A stretch of DNA of 64,000 nt, from the NCBI RefSeq assembly GCF_020422885.1, contig NZ_CP084622.1, positions 4,607,001-4,671,000 on the forward strand, read 5' to 3'. Both the position numbers and the translations under genes were made by a program. Each line of letters opens with the position of its first letter. Position 1 is the first letter of the stretch. Under the pieces are notes generated by a model. The model worked only from the letters and a program-made list of their open reading frames with translations, did not search any database and was not told the origin of the DNA. The stretch is from Mesobacillus sp. S13 (GTDB lineage Bacteria; Bacillota; Bacilli; Bacillales; Cytobacillaceae). Positions 47,956 to 56,599 of this stretch are shown here, piece by piece.

Positions 47956-49275
47956 CTAGAAAAAGAGCATTCCAACCGAGATGATAACCCCTGAAACTAT
48001 TAGCATCAGGACACAATATCCCATGATGTCTTTTGCCTTGAGTCCGGCAATCGCGAGTGCTGGCAATGCCCAGAATGGCTGGATCAGGTTGGTCCATGCA
48101 TCGCCCCAGGCAACGGCCATCGCTGTTTTTGGGATGGATACTCCGAGTGTTTGTGCTGCGTCCAGCATGACTGGCGCCTGGACCGCCCACTGTCCCCCGC
48201 CAGACGGTACAAAGAAGTTGACAAGACCAGCGCTCAGGAATGTGAAGAATGGGAACGTGAATTCATTGGAAATCGATACGAAGCCCTCCGACATGACCGC
48301 TGCCAGGCCGGATGCTGTCATCATTCCCATGATTCCCGCGTAAAAAGGGAACTGGATGATGATTCCGCTCGCTCCTTTTACCGCATTCACGACAGCCTCA
48401 AGGAAACGCTTCGGCGTGCCATGGAACAGGATTCCGAGGAACAAGAACAGGAAGTTGACAATATCCAGATTCAGCTTAAATCCGTTTGTAGCAAAATAGT
48501 AAAATAAAAATACAAGGCCAAGAATACCAATCAACAAAGAAATGATTTTGCTGTTTTCCAGTTTTTCTGCAGGTGTCATCGCTCCCTGCTCGAGTGCGGC
48601 TGCCTGAACATCCGCTTCAAGCAATGCAGGGTCTACAGCCACCGTTTGATCCTTTGACGGCATCATCAAGCGGTTAACCAGTGGCAATACGAGAAGCATG
48701 ATTAAGATAATCAGCAGGTTGAACCCTGCAAAAATCGTCTGATCCGTCGAGATGATCCCAATCAGGTCCTGAGAAAAATGTCCTTCCGTCGCAATCGTCA
48801 GCGGAATCGAACCCGAGATTCCGCCGTGCCAGACGATAAATCCTCCGTAAGCGCTTGCAATTAACAGCCTGTAGTCCACATTTTGAACCTTTTTCGCCAG
48901 CTCTTTCGCAAACAATGCGCCAATGACCAAGCCAAAGCCCCAGTTAATCAAACTGGCAATCATCGATACGACTGTGACAATGATGATGGCCTGGCCAGGA
49001 GATTTTGCAATTGAAGCAAGTGACCCCAGGCCCCTTTTAAATACATTGCTGCTCGCTAGGACATGACCTGTTACGAGCACAAGCACCATCTGCATCGAGA
49101 ATGTCAGCAAGCTCCAGAAACCGCCACCCCAATGCTGGGCCATCTGATACGGACCGCTATCGGTAAAAATAAGGCCTAATCCAAATACAACAAAAGTTAA
49201 GATGATGACAAAAATGAATGGATCAGGCAGATACCGTTGCATAATGCGGTTGAAAAAAGAAACTAATGTTTTCAT
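47956..49275 (-). CDS. atoE: short-chain fatty acid transporter (AtoE family)
   Basis: 439 residues with about eleven membrane helices, typical of the AtoE/TIGR00366 family that takes up short-chain fatty acids such as butyrate. Recognisable are YLPDPFIFVIILTFVV, GFGLVIGALFAKELA, YGGFIVWHGGISGSIPL and the C-terminal VNFFVPSGGGQWAVQAPVML. It is a single gene not present at this place in B. subtilis. It fits functionally with the acyl-CoA operon 6 kb away, but there is no shared operator visible. Confidence 0.9.
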   Translation of the reverse strand: MKTLVSFFNRIMQRYLPDPFIFVIILTFVVFGLGLIFTDSGPYQMAQHWGGGFWSLLTFSMQMVLVLVTGHVLASSNVFKRGLGSLASIAKSPGQAIIIVTVVSMIASLINWGFGLVIGALFAKELAKKVQNVDYRLLIASAYGGFIVWHGGISGSIPLTIATEGHFSQDLIGIISTDQTIFAGFNLLIILIMLLVLPLVNRLMMPSKDQTVAVDPALLEADVQAAALEQGAMTPAEKLENSKIISLLIGILGLVFLFYYFATNGFKLNLDIVNFLFLFLGILFHGTPKRFLEAVVNAVKGASGIIIQFPFYAGIMGMMTASGLAAVMSEGFVSISNEFTFPFFTFLSAGLVNFFVPSGGGQWAVQAPVMLDAAQTLGVSIPKTAMAVAWGDAWTNLIQPFWALPALAIAGLKAKDIMGYCVLMLIVSGVIISVGMLFF

Positions 49276-49445
49276 CCTTTTTACCTCCCTTTTAGTGATT
49301 ACTTACATAATCATTATATTTTCTATATTATTCGGAATATTCCTTCCTATGAAAGTAACTATTAGGAACAGGTCGTAGTTTTATTCAGAATATGACCTAA
49401 AATACCAATACTTAAAGACCTTAGATTCCTTTAAGAGATGTCTAT

Positions 49446-49625
49446 AAGCGGAGATTTTCCGTTTATTTGCATGCAGGGGCTCGTTTCGGAGGTAAATAAG
49501 GGGAGATTTTCCGATTAATTTAAGAAAAACCTTCTAATATTGTTTTTTAAGAGTACATAGACGGAATCTCTCCGGCTATTTAGTCCTTTTTTTATAAAAA
49601 TTTAAGATTAAGCGGAATTTTTCCG
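49446..49625. repeat. AAGCGGA...TTTTCCG dyads, four copies
   Basis: AAGCGGAGATTTTCCG (49446), AAGGGGAGATTTTCCG (49498), AGACGGAATCTCTCCG (49559) and AAGCGGAATTTTTCCG (49610), spaced 52, 61 and 51 bases. Each is an imperfect palindrome CGGA-N5-TCCG, mostly followed by (n)nTAT. They occupy the 469-base atoE-speB gap together with the speB terminator. Weaker copies are at 4229-4410. Confidence 0.8.
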
Positions 49626-49682
49626 TCTATCAGTTCAGGTTTCTTAACCTGGGACCCAACCGGACTGGATCAGTAAAACCAA

Positions 49683-49724
49683 CACGAAAAAGACGTATGC
49701 CAATTCATACGTCTTTTTTCGTGT
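49683..49724 (-). terminator. terminator after speB
   Basis: CACGAAAAAGACGTATG/CATACGTCTTTTTTCGTG, an unusually long stem with a 6-base loop, 20 bases past the stop. Confidence 0.88.
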
Positions 49725-49744
49725 GTATTAAAATGGGACCAAGT

Positions 49745-50617
49745 TTATTTTACAAACCCGAGCAGCATTTCACGGATGATTTTACTAGCTGTGTTTGCAG
49801 TCATTTCGGATGTATCATAGATTGGTGCGACCTCGACAAGGTCTGCTCCGACTACGTTCACACCCGAGTTAGCGATGGCATGAATTGACGCAAGAAGTTC
49901 CTTGGAAGTGATTCCGCCAGCGTCGACTGTTCCTGTTCCAGGTGCATGTGCAGGATCAAGAACGTCAATGTCGATCGTGACATAAACCGGACGGCCAGCA
50001 AGCGTCGGCAATACTTCCTTTAAAGGTTCAAGGACTTCGAACTTGGAAATATGCATGCCCACTTCCTTTGCCCACTCAAATTCTTCCTTCATGCCAGAAC
50101 GGATTCCAAAAGAGTAAACATTTTTCGGTCCAATGTGTTCAGCAATCTTGCGGATTGGCGTTGAATGCGACAGCGGTTCGCCTTCATAGTTTTCACGCAG
50201 ATCTGTATGCGCATCAAAGTGGATGATGGCAAGGTCTTCGTATTTTTTCGCAAAAGCCTTCATGACTGGCCAAGACACCAGATGCTCTCCGCCCATGCCA
50301 AGCGGGAATTTCTCTTCCGCCAAAAGCTTGTCAACATATTCCTCAATCAAATCAAGGCTTTTCTGGGCATTGCCGAATGGCAGCGGGATGTCTCCAGCAT
50401 CGAAATAGTTCAGATCAGCCATCTCGCGGTCAAGGTAAGGGCTGTACTCTTCAAGACCGATCGATACCTCACGGATGCGGGTCGGGCCGAAGCGTGAACC
50501 AGGACGGTAGCTGACGGTCCAGTCCATAGGCATACCGTAAAGGACCGCCTTGCTTTCGTTATAATTGGAATGGCTTCCGATAAAAACATTGCCAGAATAA
50601 GCTTCATCAAAACGCAT
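49745..50617 (-). CDS. speB: agmatinase
   Basis: Hydrolyses agmatine to putrescine and urea. 290 residues of the ureohydrolase fold with binuclear Mn ligands in GGEHLVSWPVM, IIHFDAHTDLR and TIDIDVLDPAHAPGTGT. The ATG at 50617 follows AAAGAGGTG; the upstream frame start is not supported. It follows speE by 148 bases, and speE uses its product, so the pair makes spermidine. Same order as B. subtilis. Confidence 0.96.
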   Translation of the reverse strand: MRFDEAYSGNVFIGSHSNYNESKAVLYGMPMDWTVSYRPGSRFGPTRIREVSIGLEEYSPYLDREMADLNYFDAGDIPLPFGNAQKSLDLIEEYVDKLLAEEKFPLGMGGEHLVSWPVMKAFAKKYEDLAIIHFDAHTDLRENYEGEPLSHSTPIRKIAEHIGPKNVYSFGIRSGMKEEFEWAKEVGMHISKFEVLEPLKEVLPTLAGRPVYVTIDIDVLDPAHAPGTGTVDAGGITSKELLASIHAIANSGVNVVGADLVEVAPIYDTSEMTANTASKIIREMLLGFVK

Positions 50618-50683
50618 ATCAAGCACCTCTTTCAAGTTGTTTTTTTATGAATTTTAAAAGCGATATAATATATCACTTCGGGA

Positions 50684-50707
50684 AATGTCTAGCTCCAACG
50701 CTTTTCA
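50684..50707. repeat. R2 end remnant in the speE-speB gap
   Basis: TGTCTAGCTCCAACGCTTTT matches the R2 end in reverse. A small CCCGG/CCGGG hairpin (50719-50735) lies next to it and may be a weak speE terminator. Confidence 0.45.
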
Positions 50708-50765
50708 CATTAAAATGGCCCCCGGAATTACCGGGAAGCCGAATAGACATTGTGCTGAATCCAGA

Positions 50766-51593
50766 TTATTTTACAAGGTCGCCAACGAATTTAGGCAATA
50801 CGAAAGCGGCTTTGTGAAGTTCTTTCGTGTAGTACTTTGTTTCGATGTCGTGGAAGCGGTCTTCGCTCACTTCTAGCGGGTCATGCTTCTTAGAACCAAG
50901 TGTAAATGCCCACATTCCGCTTGGGTATGTTGGGATGTTCGCGATGTAAAGGCGTGTGATCGGGAAGATTTCCTTCACATCCTTCTGGACATTGCGGATG
51001 AGGTCAGCCTTGAACCATGGGTTGTCAGACTGGGCAACAAATATTCCGTCTTCCTTCAATGCTTTGGAAATTCCAGCGTAAAAACCTTTTGTGAATAGGT
51101 TTACTGCCGGGCCGACTGGCTCAGTGGAGTCAACCATGATGACATCGTACTGGTTGTCGCTTTCTGCGATATGCATGAAGCCGTCGCCAACCTGGACATC
51201 CACGCGTGGATCTTCAAGCTTGCCTGCGATTTCAGGCAGGTACTTCTTAGAGTACTCAATTACCTTTCCATCGATATCAACAAGAGTCGCCTTTTTCACG
51301 CTAGGGTGCTTAAGGACTTCACGGATTACGCCTCCGTCTCCGCCACCTACAACCAATACATGCTCAGGGTTTGGGTGCGTGAATAATGGAATATGTGCAA
51401 CCATCTCGTGGTAAACGAACTCATCTTTAACAGAAGTCATGACCATGTCGTCAAGAAGAAGCATATTGCCCCACTCTTCTGTTTCCACCATATCAAGCTT
51501 CTGGAATTCTGTCTGTTCTGTATGTAGCGTCTTGTTCACTTTCATTGTGATACCAAAGTTTTCTGTCTGCTTTTCTGTAAACCAAAGACCCAT
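50766..51593 (-). CDS. speE: spermidine synthase
   Basis: Transfers aminopropyl from decarboxylated SAM to putrescine. 275 residues with the gatekeeping [39 protein letters not shown] (51.3 kb) as the nucleotide-binding motif, DSTEPVGPA as the catalytic Asp loop, and [10 protein letters not shown]. The ATG at 51593 follows GGAAGGAAG. It leads the speE-speB unit and is divergent from pbpG. Confidence 0.96.
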   Translation of the reverse strand: MGLWFTEKQTENFGITMKVNKTLHTEQTEFQKLDMVETEEWGNMLLLDDMVMTSVKDEFVYHEMVAHIPLFTHPNPEHVLVVGGGDGGVIREVLKHPSVKKATLVDIDGKVIEYSKKYLPEIAGKLEDPRVDVQVGDGFMHIAESDNQYDVIMVDSTEPVGPAVNLFTKGFYAGISKALKEDGIFVAQSDNPWFKADLIRNVQKDVKEIFPITRLYIANIPTYPSGMWAFTLGSKKHDPLEVSEDRFHDIETKYYTKELHKAAFVLPKFVGDLVK

Positions 51594-51810
51594 TTTTTCT
51601 TCCTTCCTTTCGGCAAAAAAATTTTCCGTCATGTTGCGGCGAATTTTCATGGCGAGCAGCTCTACTGGCTGTCCAAACTTTTATATGAACCAAGCATTGC
51701 GCTTACATTTATTTCTTATGTTTCCCCAACATCACGAATACAAACATCAGAAAAAGTATAGTTGAATCTAGCAAAAATGCAAGCAAAAATTTAATTATCT
51801 TTCATTCTAT

Positions 51811-51840
51811 GTTTAAAAGCTGCTGTTTTTTTTCATACTG
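51811..51840 (+). promoter_or_regulatory. candidate forespore (sigma-G/F-like) promoter of pbpG
   Basis: GTTTA (51811-51815), 18-base spacer, CATACTG (51834-51840), 33 bases before the start codon. Compared with the sigma-G consensus GHATR-N18-CATNHTA there is one mismatch in each box. B. subtilis pbpG is forespore-expressed, which supports it. Confidence 0.45.
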
Positions 51841-51872
51841 ATACTATCTATCTTTTTGAGGGGGAAAGCAGT

Positions 51873-53936
51873 ATGGAACTGATGACTGACCAGCGGTTTC
51901 GCAAAACAATCAAATATTTGCGTGCTTTGATCTTTTTCGGGCTTGCAGGGGTTGCGCTGGCGACAATACTCTATTTTTCCCTGATTGGCTATGCGAAACT
52001 GCAGGGACCGCCTCCTCTGGCTGTGCCGCAATCAACCTTGTTTTTTTCAGATGATGGAACGGTGATCGGTGAGAGTCACTCCGGCCAGAAGCGCTATTGG
52101 GTGGCACTCAAGGATATCTCCCCTCATTTGATCAATGCCACGATTTCAATAGAGGACAGAACCTTTTTTACCCATAATGGGTTTGATTATAAGCGGATTG
52201 CCGGCGCTGCGCTTGCTGACTTGAAGGCGATGGCCAAGGTTCAGGGTGCGAGCACGATCACTCAGCAGTACGCAAGGAATCTTTACCTCGAACATGACAA
52301 GACATGGAAACGAAAGGCGACTGAAGCACTTTATACATTGCGTCTTGAGATGAACTATTCCAAGGATGAAATTCTCGAAGGGTATCTGAATACGATTTAT
52401 TATGGCAATGGTGCATACGGTGTCCAGGCCGCAAGCCGTTATTATTTTGGCAAAGACGCGAAGGATTTATCCCTGGCTGAAGCTTCCATGCTGGCAGGAA
52501 TCCCGAAAGGCCCAAGCATTTATTCCCCTTTTGCTTCCATGGAAAAAGCAAAGCAGCGTCAGCGGACGATTTTAAATACGATGGAGACAAATGGATATAT
52601 CACCGAACTTGCTTCACAAAAAGCGAGCATTGAAAAATTGAAGCTTATTGGAGAGCATCAGCATTCCCGGATTGGTACGGCTCCTTACTTCCAGGACGCT
52701 GTACAAAATGCGCTTAGAAATGCATTGAATTTTGATGACCGGACCATTTCACTCGGCGGGTTGAGAGTGTATACGACACTAAATCTGGATCAACAGGAAA
52801 TCGCGGAAAAGTCGATTGATAAAATGATTGCTTCCGATTCTGAAATCCAGACTGGCTTTGTGGCGATGAACCCGAAGAATGGACATGTAATGGCACTTGT
52901 GGGCGGCAGGAATTATGAGGAGAGCCCGTTCAACCGTGCGGTACAGGCTGTCAGGCAGCCAGGATCGACGATGAAACCGATCCTGTATTACGCAGCACTT
53001 GAAAATGGATTCACTCCATCTTCCACCATGAAAAGCCAGCTGACGACGTTCATGTTCGATGATGGGCGTTCAGAATATACGCCGCACAATTTTAACAACA
53101 AATACGCGGAAGACGATATTACGATGGCACAGGCCTTGGCGTTGTCGGATAATGTTTATGCCGTAAAAACCCATCTGTTCCTGGGTGAGGAAACGCTGGT
53201 TGAAACGGCGAAACGCTTCGGAATCAAATCGGAGATGGACAAGGTTCCCTCACTTGCGCTCGGAACCTCAGGTGTCAGGGTGATAGATATGGCCAATGCT
53301 TATAGTATTCTGGCGAATGGCGGCAAAAAAGTAGAACCAGTACTCATTAAAAAGGTCGAAAATCATAAGGGTGAAGTGATATACGAATATAAGGCTGAAA
53401 AAGCTGAGGTTTTGAAGCCGGAACTTGCCTCTGTGATGACACATATGCTGACAGGGATTTTTGATAAAAAGCTCAATGGATATTCTTCTGTCACAGGAAG
53501 CACGCTGATTAAAAAAATGACCAGGCCCTATGCGGCGAAGTCAGGGACGACCGAAACAGACAGCTGGATGATTGGCTATTCCCCACAGCTCGTTTCCGCA
53601 GTATGGACAGGTTATGATAAAGGAAAGCCTATTGAATTGACTGTCGAAAAATCGTACGCAAAAAACATTTGGCTCGATTTTATGGAAAAAGCCCTTGATG
53701 ATGAGCCTGTTAAAAAATTCAAGGCTGCAAAGGGGACTGTTGCCGTCTATGTTGACCCTGCCAATGGCAAGCTCGCTTCGGAAGGTTGTCCTGTGAAAAG
53801 GCAGACTTTGTTCGCTGCAGGAACAGAGCCTACTGAATACTGTACAGACCATTTGGACCATGAAAAACAGAAAGAAGAGAAGCCTAAGAAGGATAAGGAA
53901 AAGAAACCTTGGTACAAGCGGATTTTTGGATTATAG
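51873..53936 (+). CDS. pbpG: class A penicillin-binding protein (PbpG/PBP2d type)
   Basis: Bifunctional peptidoglycan synthase, 687 residues. One membrane helix (about 17-40); glycosyltransferase domain (about 60-235) with catalytic Glu94 in ISIEDRTFFTHNGFD and QGASTITQQYARN; transpeptidase domain with Ser365-x-x-Lys368 (GSTMKP), SDN at 425 and KSGT at 556; a lysine-rich C-terminal tail. RBS GAGGGGGAA. In B. subtilis pbpG (ywhE), between speE and ywhD, makes spore germ cell wall redundantly with PbpF; the same position here supports the same role. Confidence 0.93.
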   Translation: MELMTDQRFRKTIKYLRALIFFGLAGVALATILYFSLIGYAKLQGPPPLAVPQSTLFFSDDGTVIGESHSGQKRYWVALKDISPHLINATISIEDRTFFTHNGFDYKRIAGAALADLKAMAKVQGASTITQQYARNLYLEHDKTWKRKATEALYTLRLEMNYSKDEILEGYLNTIYYGNGAYGVQAASRYYFGKDAKDLSLAEASMLAGIPKGPSIYSPFASMEKAKQRQRTILNTMETNGYITELASQKASIEKLKLIGEHQHSRIGTAPYFQDAVQNALRNALNFDDRTISLGGLRVYTTLNLDQQEIAEKSIDKMIASDSEIQTGFVAMNPKNGHVMALVGGRNYEESPFNRAVQAVRQPGSTMKPILYYAALENGFTPSSTMKSQLTTFMFDDGRSEYTPHNFNNKYAEDDITMAQALALSDNVYAVKTHLFLGEETLVETAKRFGIKSEMDKVPSLALGTSGVRVIDMANAYSILANGGKKVEPVLIKKVENHKGEVIYEYKAEKAEVLKPELASVMTHMLTGIFDKKLNGYSSVTGSTLIKKMTRPYAAKSGTTETDSWMIGYSPQLVSAVWTGYDKGKPIELTVEKSYAKNIWLDFMEKALDDEPVKKFKAAKGTVAVYVDPANGKLASEGCPVKRQTLFAAGTEPTEYCTDHLDHEKQKEEKPKKDKEKKPWYKRIFGL

Positions 53937-53976
53937 AGCAACAATAATTATCTCAATATAATAAGAAGAAAAAAGA

Positions 53977-54007
53977 AAAACCCCGGAAGCAAGCCTCCGG
54001 GGTTTTT
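53977..54007 (+). terminator. terminator after pbpG
   Basis: AAAACCCCGGA/TCCGGGGTTTTT stem with an 8-base loop, 40 bases past the stop. Confidence 0.92.
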
Positions 54008-54141
54008 CTCGTCCTAGCATAAAATGTGTTTTACGCTGTTATCAGTTTACTTTTTTTATTCCATTTGAGCAAGCCAGATATTGTCATCTACTGTTAAATG
54101 TCACAATTTAGACAAATTATTAGGAGAATTATCCAAATATA

Positions 54142-54657
54142 TTAATTGGCCAGTAAGTCTGATTTCAGCTTCTCTTCAGACCGTTCCCACATTCCGGAAT
54201 CATGTTTTTTCAGGAAATCAGAAAGGATGTGTTTTGATTTTTCATCCATATGGTCGACGATAATATGACGCTTGATCGATTTATCGAGTCTGTTCACATG
54301 CTCTGGCAGCGATTTGTAGCCTCGGCGGATTTCGCGATTGACGGTCATTTCGCAGGCTGTGACACCAGCGTAATAAGGTCCCTCTTCCTTCCTGTCAATG
54401 GTCACCCAGACGACCCAGTAAAGCTTAGCGTCCGGTACCTCATTACGGTCTGGCAGGAATTTGATTCCTTTCTCGACAGCACTGCGCGCGTGCATTGCGC
54501 CTACCTCAACAGAAGCCTCGCCTGCGTCGACGTCCACGATGACCGGAGAAACATTATCAAGTGTGAGAACACCTTTTCCGAAACCCTTATGGCCGTCCAT
54601 CGGGTCATTTTTGATAATATTGAATCCTATATTCTTCTTGCCCTTGTTTTCTTCCAT
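54142..54657 (-). CDS. ywhD: YwhD family protein, function unknown
   Basis: A 171-residue conserved Bacillaceae protein (IGFNIIKNDPMDGHKGFGKG, VDVDAGEASVEVGAMHARS, GPYYAGVTACEMTVNREIRRGYKSLPEHVNR). No domain with known function is recognised. AAGGAGG precedes the ATG. It follows ywhC by 23 bases, as in B. subtilis, and is convergent with pbpG. Confidence 0.9.
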   Translation of the reverse strand: MEENKGKKNIGFNIIKNDPMDGHKGFGKGVLTLDNVSPVIVDVDAGEASVEVGAMHARSAVEKGIKFLPDRNEVPDAKLYWVVWVTIDRKEEGPYYAGVTACEMTVNREIRRGYKSLPEHVNRLDKSIKRHIIVDHMDEKSKHILSDFLKKHDSGMWERSEEKLKSDLLAN

Positions 54658-54680
54658 GTTGGAAACCTCCTTAAAATAAA

Positions 54681-55319
54681 TCAGAAAAATAGATTGTATA
54701 TTCCATCCGTCACAGCCGGAATCAAGTATTGGAACAGCGGCTGGATTGTATATCGGTCAAGGGGCGTGATGACTAGAATCAGGAAGATGATCGATCCATA
54801 CGCCTCGTATTGGGTCATTTTCGCCCTGATATCTGCTGGTGCCAGATCCTCGATGATCCGGTAGCCATCAAGCGGCGGGAACGGCAATAAATTGAAGACG
54901 AACAGCATCGCATTCAGCCCGATAAAGATATTGAGGAAGTCCAGAAAAAACTCCGGAACCCCAGGTGCCAATCCAAGCATGACAAATATGTACCAAATCG
55001 CAAATGCCAGGAAGACGAGAATTAGATTGCTTACTGGCCCGGCAACCGATACGAGCACTCCGGCCAGCCTTGGATTTTTAAACATGAATCGATTGACTGG
55101 TACCGGCCTTGCCCAGCCGAACCCAGCGATGAAAATCAAAATGGTCCCCAGCGGATCCAAATGTTTGACCGGATTCAGAGTCAACCGTCCCTGTCTCTGG
55201 GCAGTCGGGTCGCCAAACTTATACGCCACCCAGGCATGCGCGAATTCATGGACCGCGAAAGCGATCATCAACGCGGCAGCCACATACGGAATTTCCTCTA
55301 ACGAATAGGGTAAGCTCAC
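54681..55319 (-). CDS. ywhC: site-2 protease family membrane metalloprotease (M50, YwhC)
   Basis: A 212-residue intramembrane zinc protease-like protein with five or six helices. HEFAH (HExxH) is in the first helix (AFAVHEFAHAW, His23 and His27) and the second metal motif NLLPFPPLDGYRI supplies Asp. This is the short, PDZ-less M50 group. Start is a GTG with AAGGGGAA upstream. Substrate is unknown. It heads a two-gene unit with ywhD and is divergent from ywhB. Confidence 0.9.
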   Translation of the reverse strand: MSLPYSLEEIPYVAAALMIAFAVHEFAHAWVAYKFGDPTAQRQGRLTLNPVKHLDPLGTILIFIAGFGWARPVPVNRFMFKNPRLAGVLVSVAGPVSNLILVFLAFAIWYIFVMLGLAPGVPEFFLDFLNIFIGLNAMLFVFNLLPFPPLDGYRIIEDLAPADIRAKMTQYEAYGSIIFLILVITPLDRYTIQPLFQYLIPAVTDGIYNLFF

Positions 55320-55472
55320 ATTCCATTCCCCTTTTTTGTCTTTTCCTTAAAGTATAACTCATATTTATGTGAATGTGAAAAAGACAATCTCCCACCGGAC
55401 TTGCGAAATTCCGCGAATTATGGAAAACTCAATTTAGATTGTTTTATCAACCATTTCAAGGAGGCAATGCAC

Positions 55473-55658
55473 ATGCCATACGTAACAGTTAAAATGATTG
55501 AAGGCCGCACAGAAGACCAAAAGAAAGCACTAGTTGAAAAAGTTACCGACGCTGTCAGCGAAACAACTGGCGCACCAAAAGAAAAAGTCGTCGTGTTCAT
55601 CGAGGAAATGTCAAAGAACCACTATGCTGTAGCAGGTAAGCGATTGAGTGACGAATAG
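55473..55658 (+). CDS. ywhB: 4-oxalocrotonate tautomerase family protein (YwhB)
   Basis: A 61-residue tautomerase. After Met removal Pro1 (MPYVTVKMIEGR) is the catalytic base; the family arginines and VVVFIEEMSKNHYAVAGK are present. RBS AAGGAGG 8 bases before the ATG; the longer frame upstream is unsupported. The physiological substrate in Bacillus is not known. It sits next to ywhC as in B. subtilis. Confidence 0.93.
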   Translation: MPYVTVKMIEGRTEDQKKALVEKVTDAVSETTGAPKEKVVVFIEEMSKNHYAVAGKRLSDE

Positions 55659-55668
55659 AGTGTACTTA

Positions 55669-55690
55669 AAGCTCAGAGGAATCTGGGCTT
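55669..55690 (+). terminator. terminator after ywhB
   Basis: AAGCTCAGA/TCTGGGCTT hairpin (one G-T pair) with TTTTTTC after it, 10 bases past the stop. Confidence 0.85.
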
Positions 55691-55753
55691 TTTTCTTTTT
55701 TGTTACCAGTTTACTTGATACTTACCTGTTCCAGGCTCATTTTTCCTCTTATT

Positions 55754-55996
55754 GTGCCCATGACTCTCGATTTTCCTTTTCACGGGCACATGTTTCCCCT
55801 TCTTGTGACCGTGATTCTCGTTTTCCTCTTTTCACGGGCACTGTTTCCCCTTCTTGTGACCGTGATTCTCGTTTTCCTCTTTTCATGGGCACATGTTTCC
55901 ATTTCTTGTGACCGTACTCCCTCAATTTCCTCTTTCACGGACACATGTTTCCCCTTCTTGTGACCGTGATTCTCGTTTTCCTCTTTTCACGGGCAC
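55754..55996. repeat. alternating-orientation array of GTG(A/C)CCGTGA
   Basis: Forward copies (GTGACCGTG or variants) begin at 55754, 55805, 55856, 55908 and 55960; reverse copies (CACGGGCAC or variants) at 55781, 55833, 55884, 55936 and 55988. Same-orientation pitch is 51-52 bases. Linkers are pyrimidine-rich on the plus strand (TTTCCCCTTCTT, TCTCGTTTTCCTCTTTT). It fills the 407-base gap between convergent ywhB and ywgA. The frames that run through it are not genes. Confidence 0.9.
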
Positions 55997-56065
55997 ATAT
56001 TTCCCTTTCTAACAAAAAATCGAGTACAAAACCCAATAAAGGGTCCCATACTCGATTCATAATTC

Positions 56066-56581
56066 TTATGCTAATAATTGCCTTGATTTAGTTTTCAAAC
56101 TGGCGATATAGGCGTATGCTTCATCGATTTCTTCATCTGTGTATTTCTGGCTCTTTTTCACGGTCTGGATTTTTTCCCGGACCTCGTCTTCTGGCAAGTT
56201 ATCAAAATACAAAACAGTTGAAACGAGTTCAAGGAATCTTGCATTCTGGTCGTTGATGTCGGTCAGGCAGTCACCCAGGCATGGCATCTCGACACTGTTT
56301 GCACCCAGGAATTCCTGTCCTGCTTCTGTCAGGGTATAGCGGTATTGGTAGTAACCGCCCTTCTTTTCCTTCACTTCATCCAGGAACCCCATATTGCAAA
56401 GCTCTTCCACTCGAAGGGTCAGCTCTTCTGAATATGGTCCGTAAAAATGGAACTGGAATCGTTCCTGGAAAGGGAATTCCATCTTTTTGGCGATATAGAT
56501 CATTTTCTGCAGCTTTTTCCTGCCGATGACCTCTCCGGAAACTGAAATGGCATGTATGATTTTAGCGTGGTCTTTTAACAA
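56066..56581 (-). CDS. ywgA: YwgA family protein
   Basis: A 171-residue protein of unknown function, conserved next to ywfO in Bacillus. The N-terminal part (VIGRKKLQKMIYIAKKMEFPF, then FHFYGPYSEELTLRVEEL, then YRYTLTEAGQEFL) resembles a winged-helix/Panacea-like fold and could bind nucleic acid or protein. The C-terminal third is helical and ends basic. A TTG start is used with AGGAG 10 bases upstream. It begins 18 bases after the ywfO stop, so both form an operon. Confidence 0.85.
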   Translation of the reverse strand: MLKDHAKIIHAISVSGEVIGRKKLQKMIYIAKKMEFPFQERFQFHFYGPYSEELTLRVEELCNMGFLDEVKEKKGGYYQYRYTLTEAGQEFLGANSVEMPCLGDCLTDINDQNARFLELVSTVLYFDNLPEDEVREKIQTVKKSQKYTDEEIDEAYAYIASLKTKSRQLLA

Positions 56582-56599
56582 AACGCGTCAACTCCTGTA

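Noticed and set aside
55648..55963. Two overlapping plus-strand reading frames of 87 residues with repeated SRFPLF or VTVILVFLF segments
   Set aside because: They only read through the GTGACCGTGA array; no RBS, and the repeated peptide follows from the DNA repeat.
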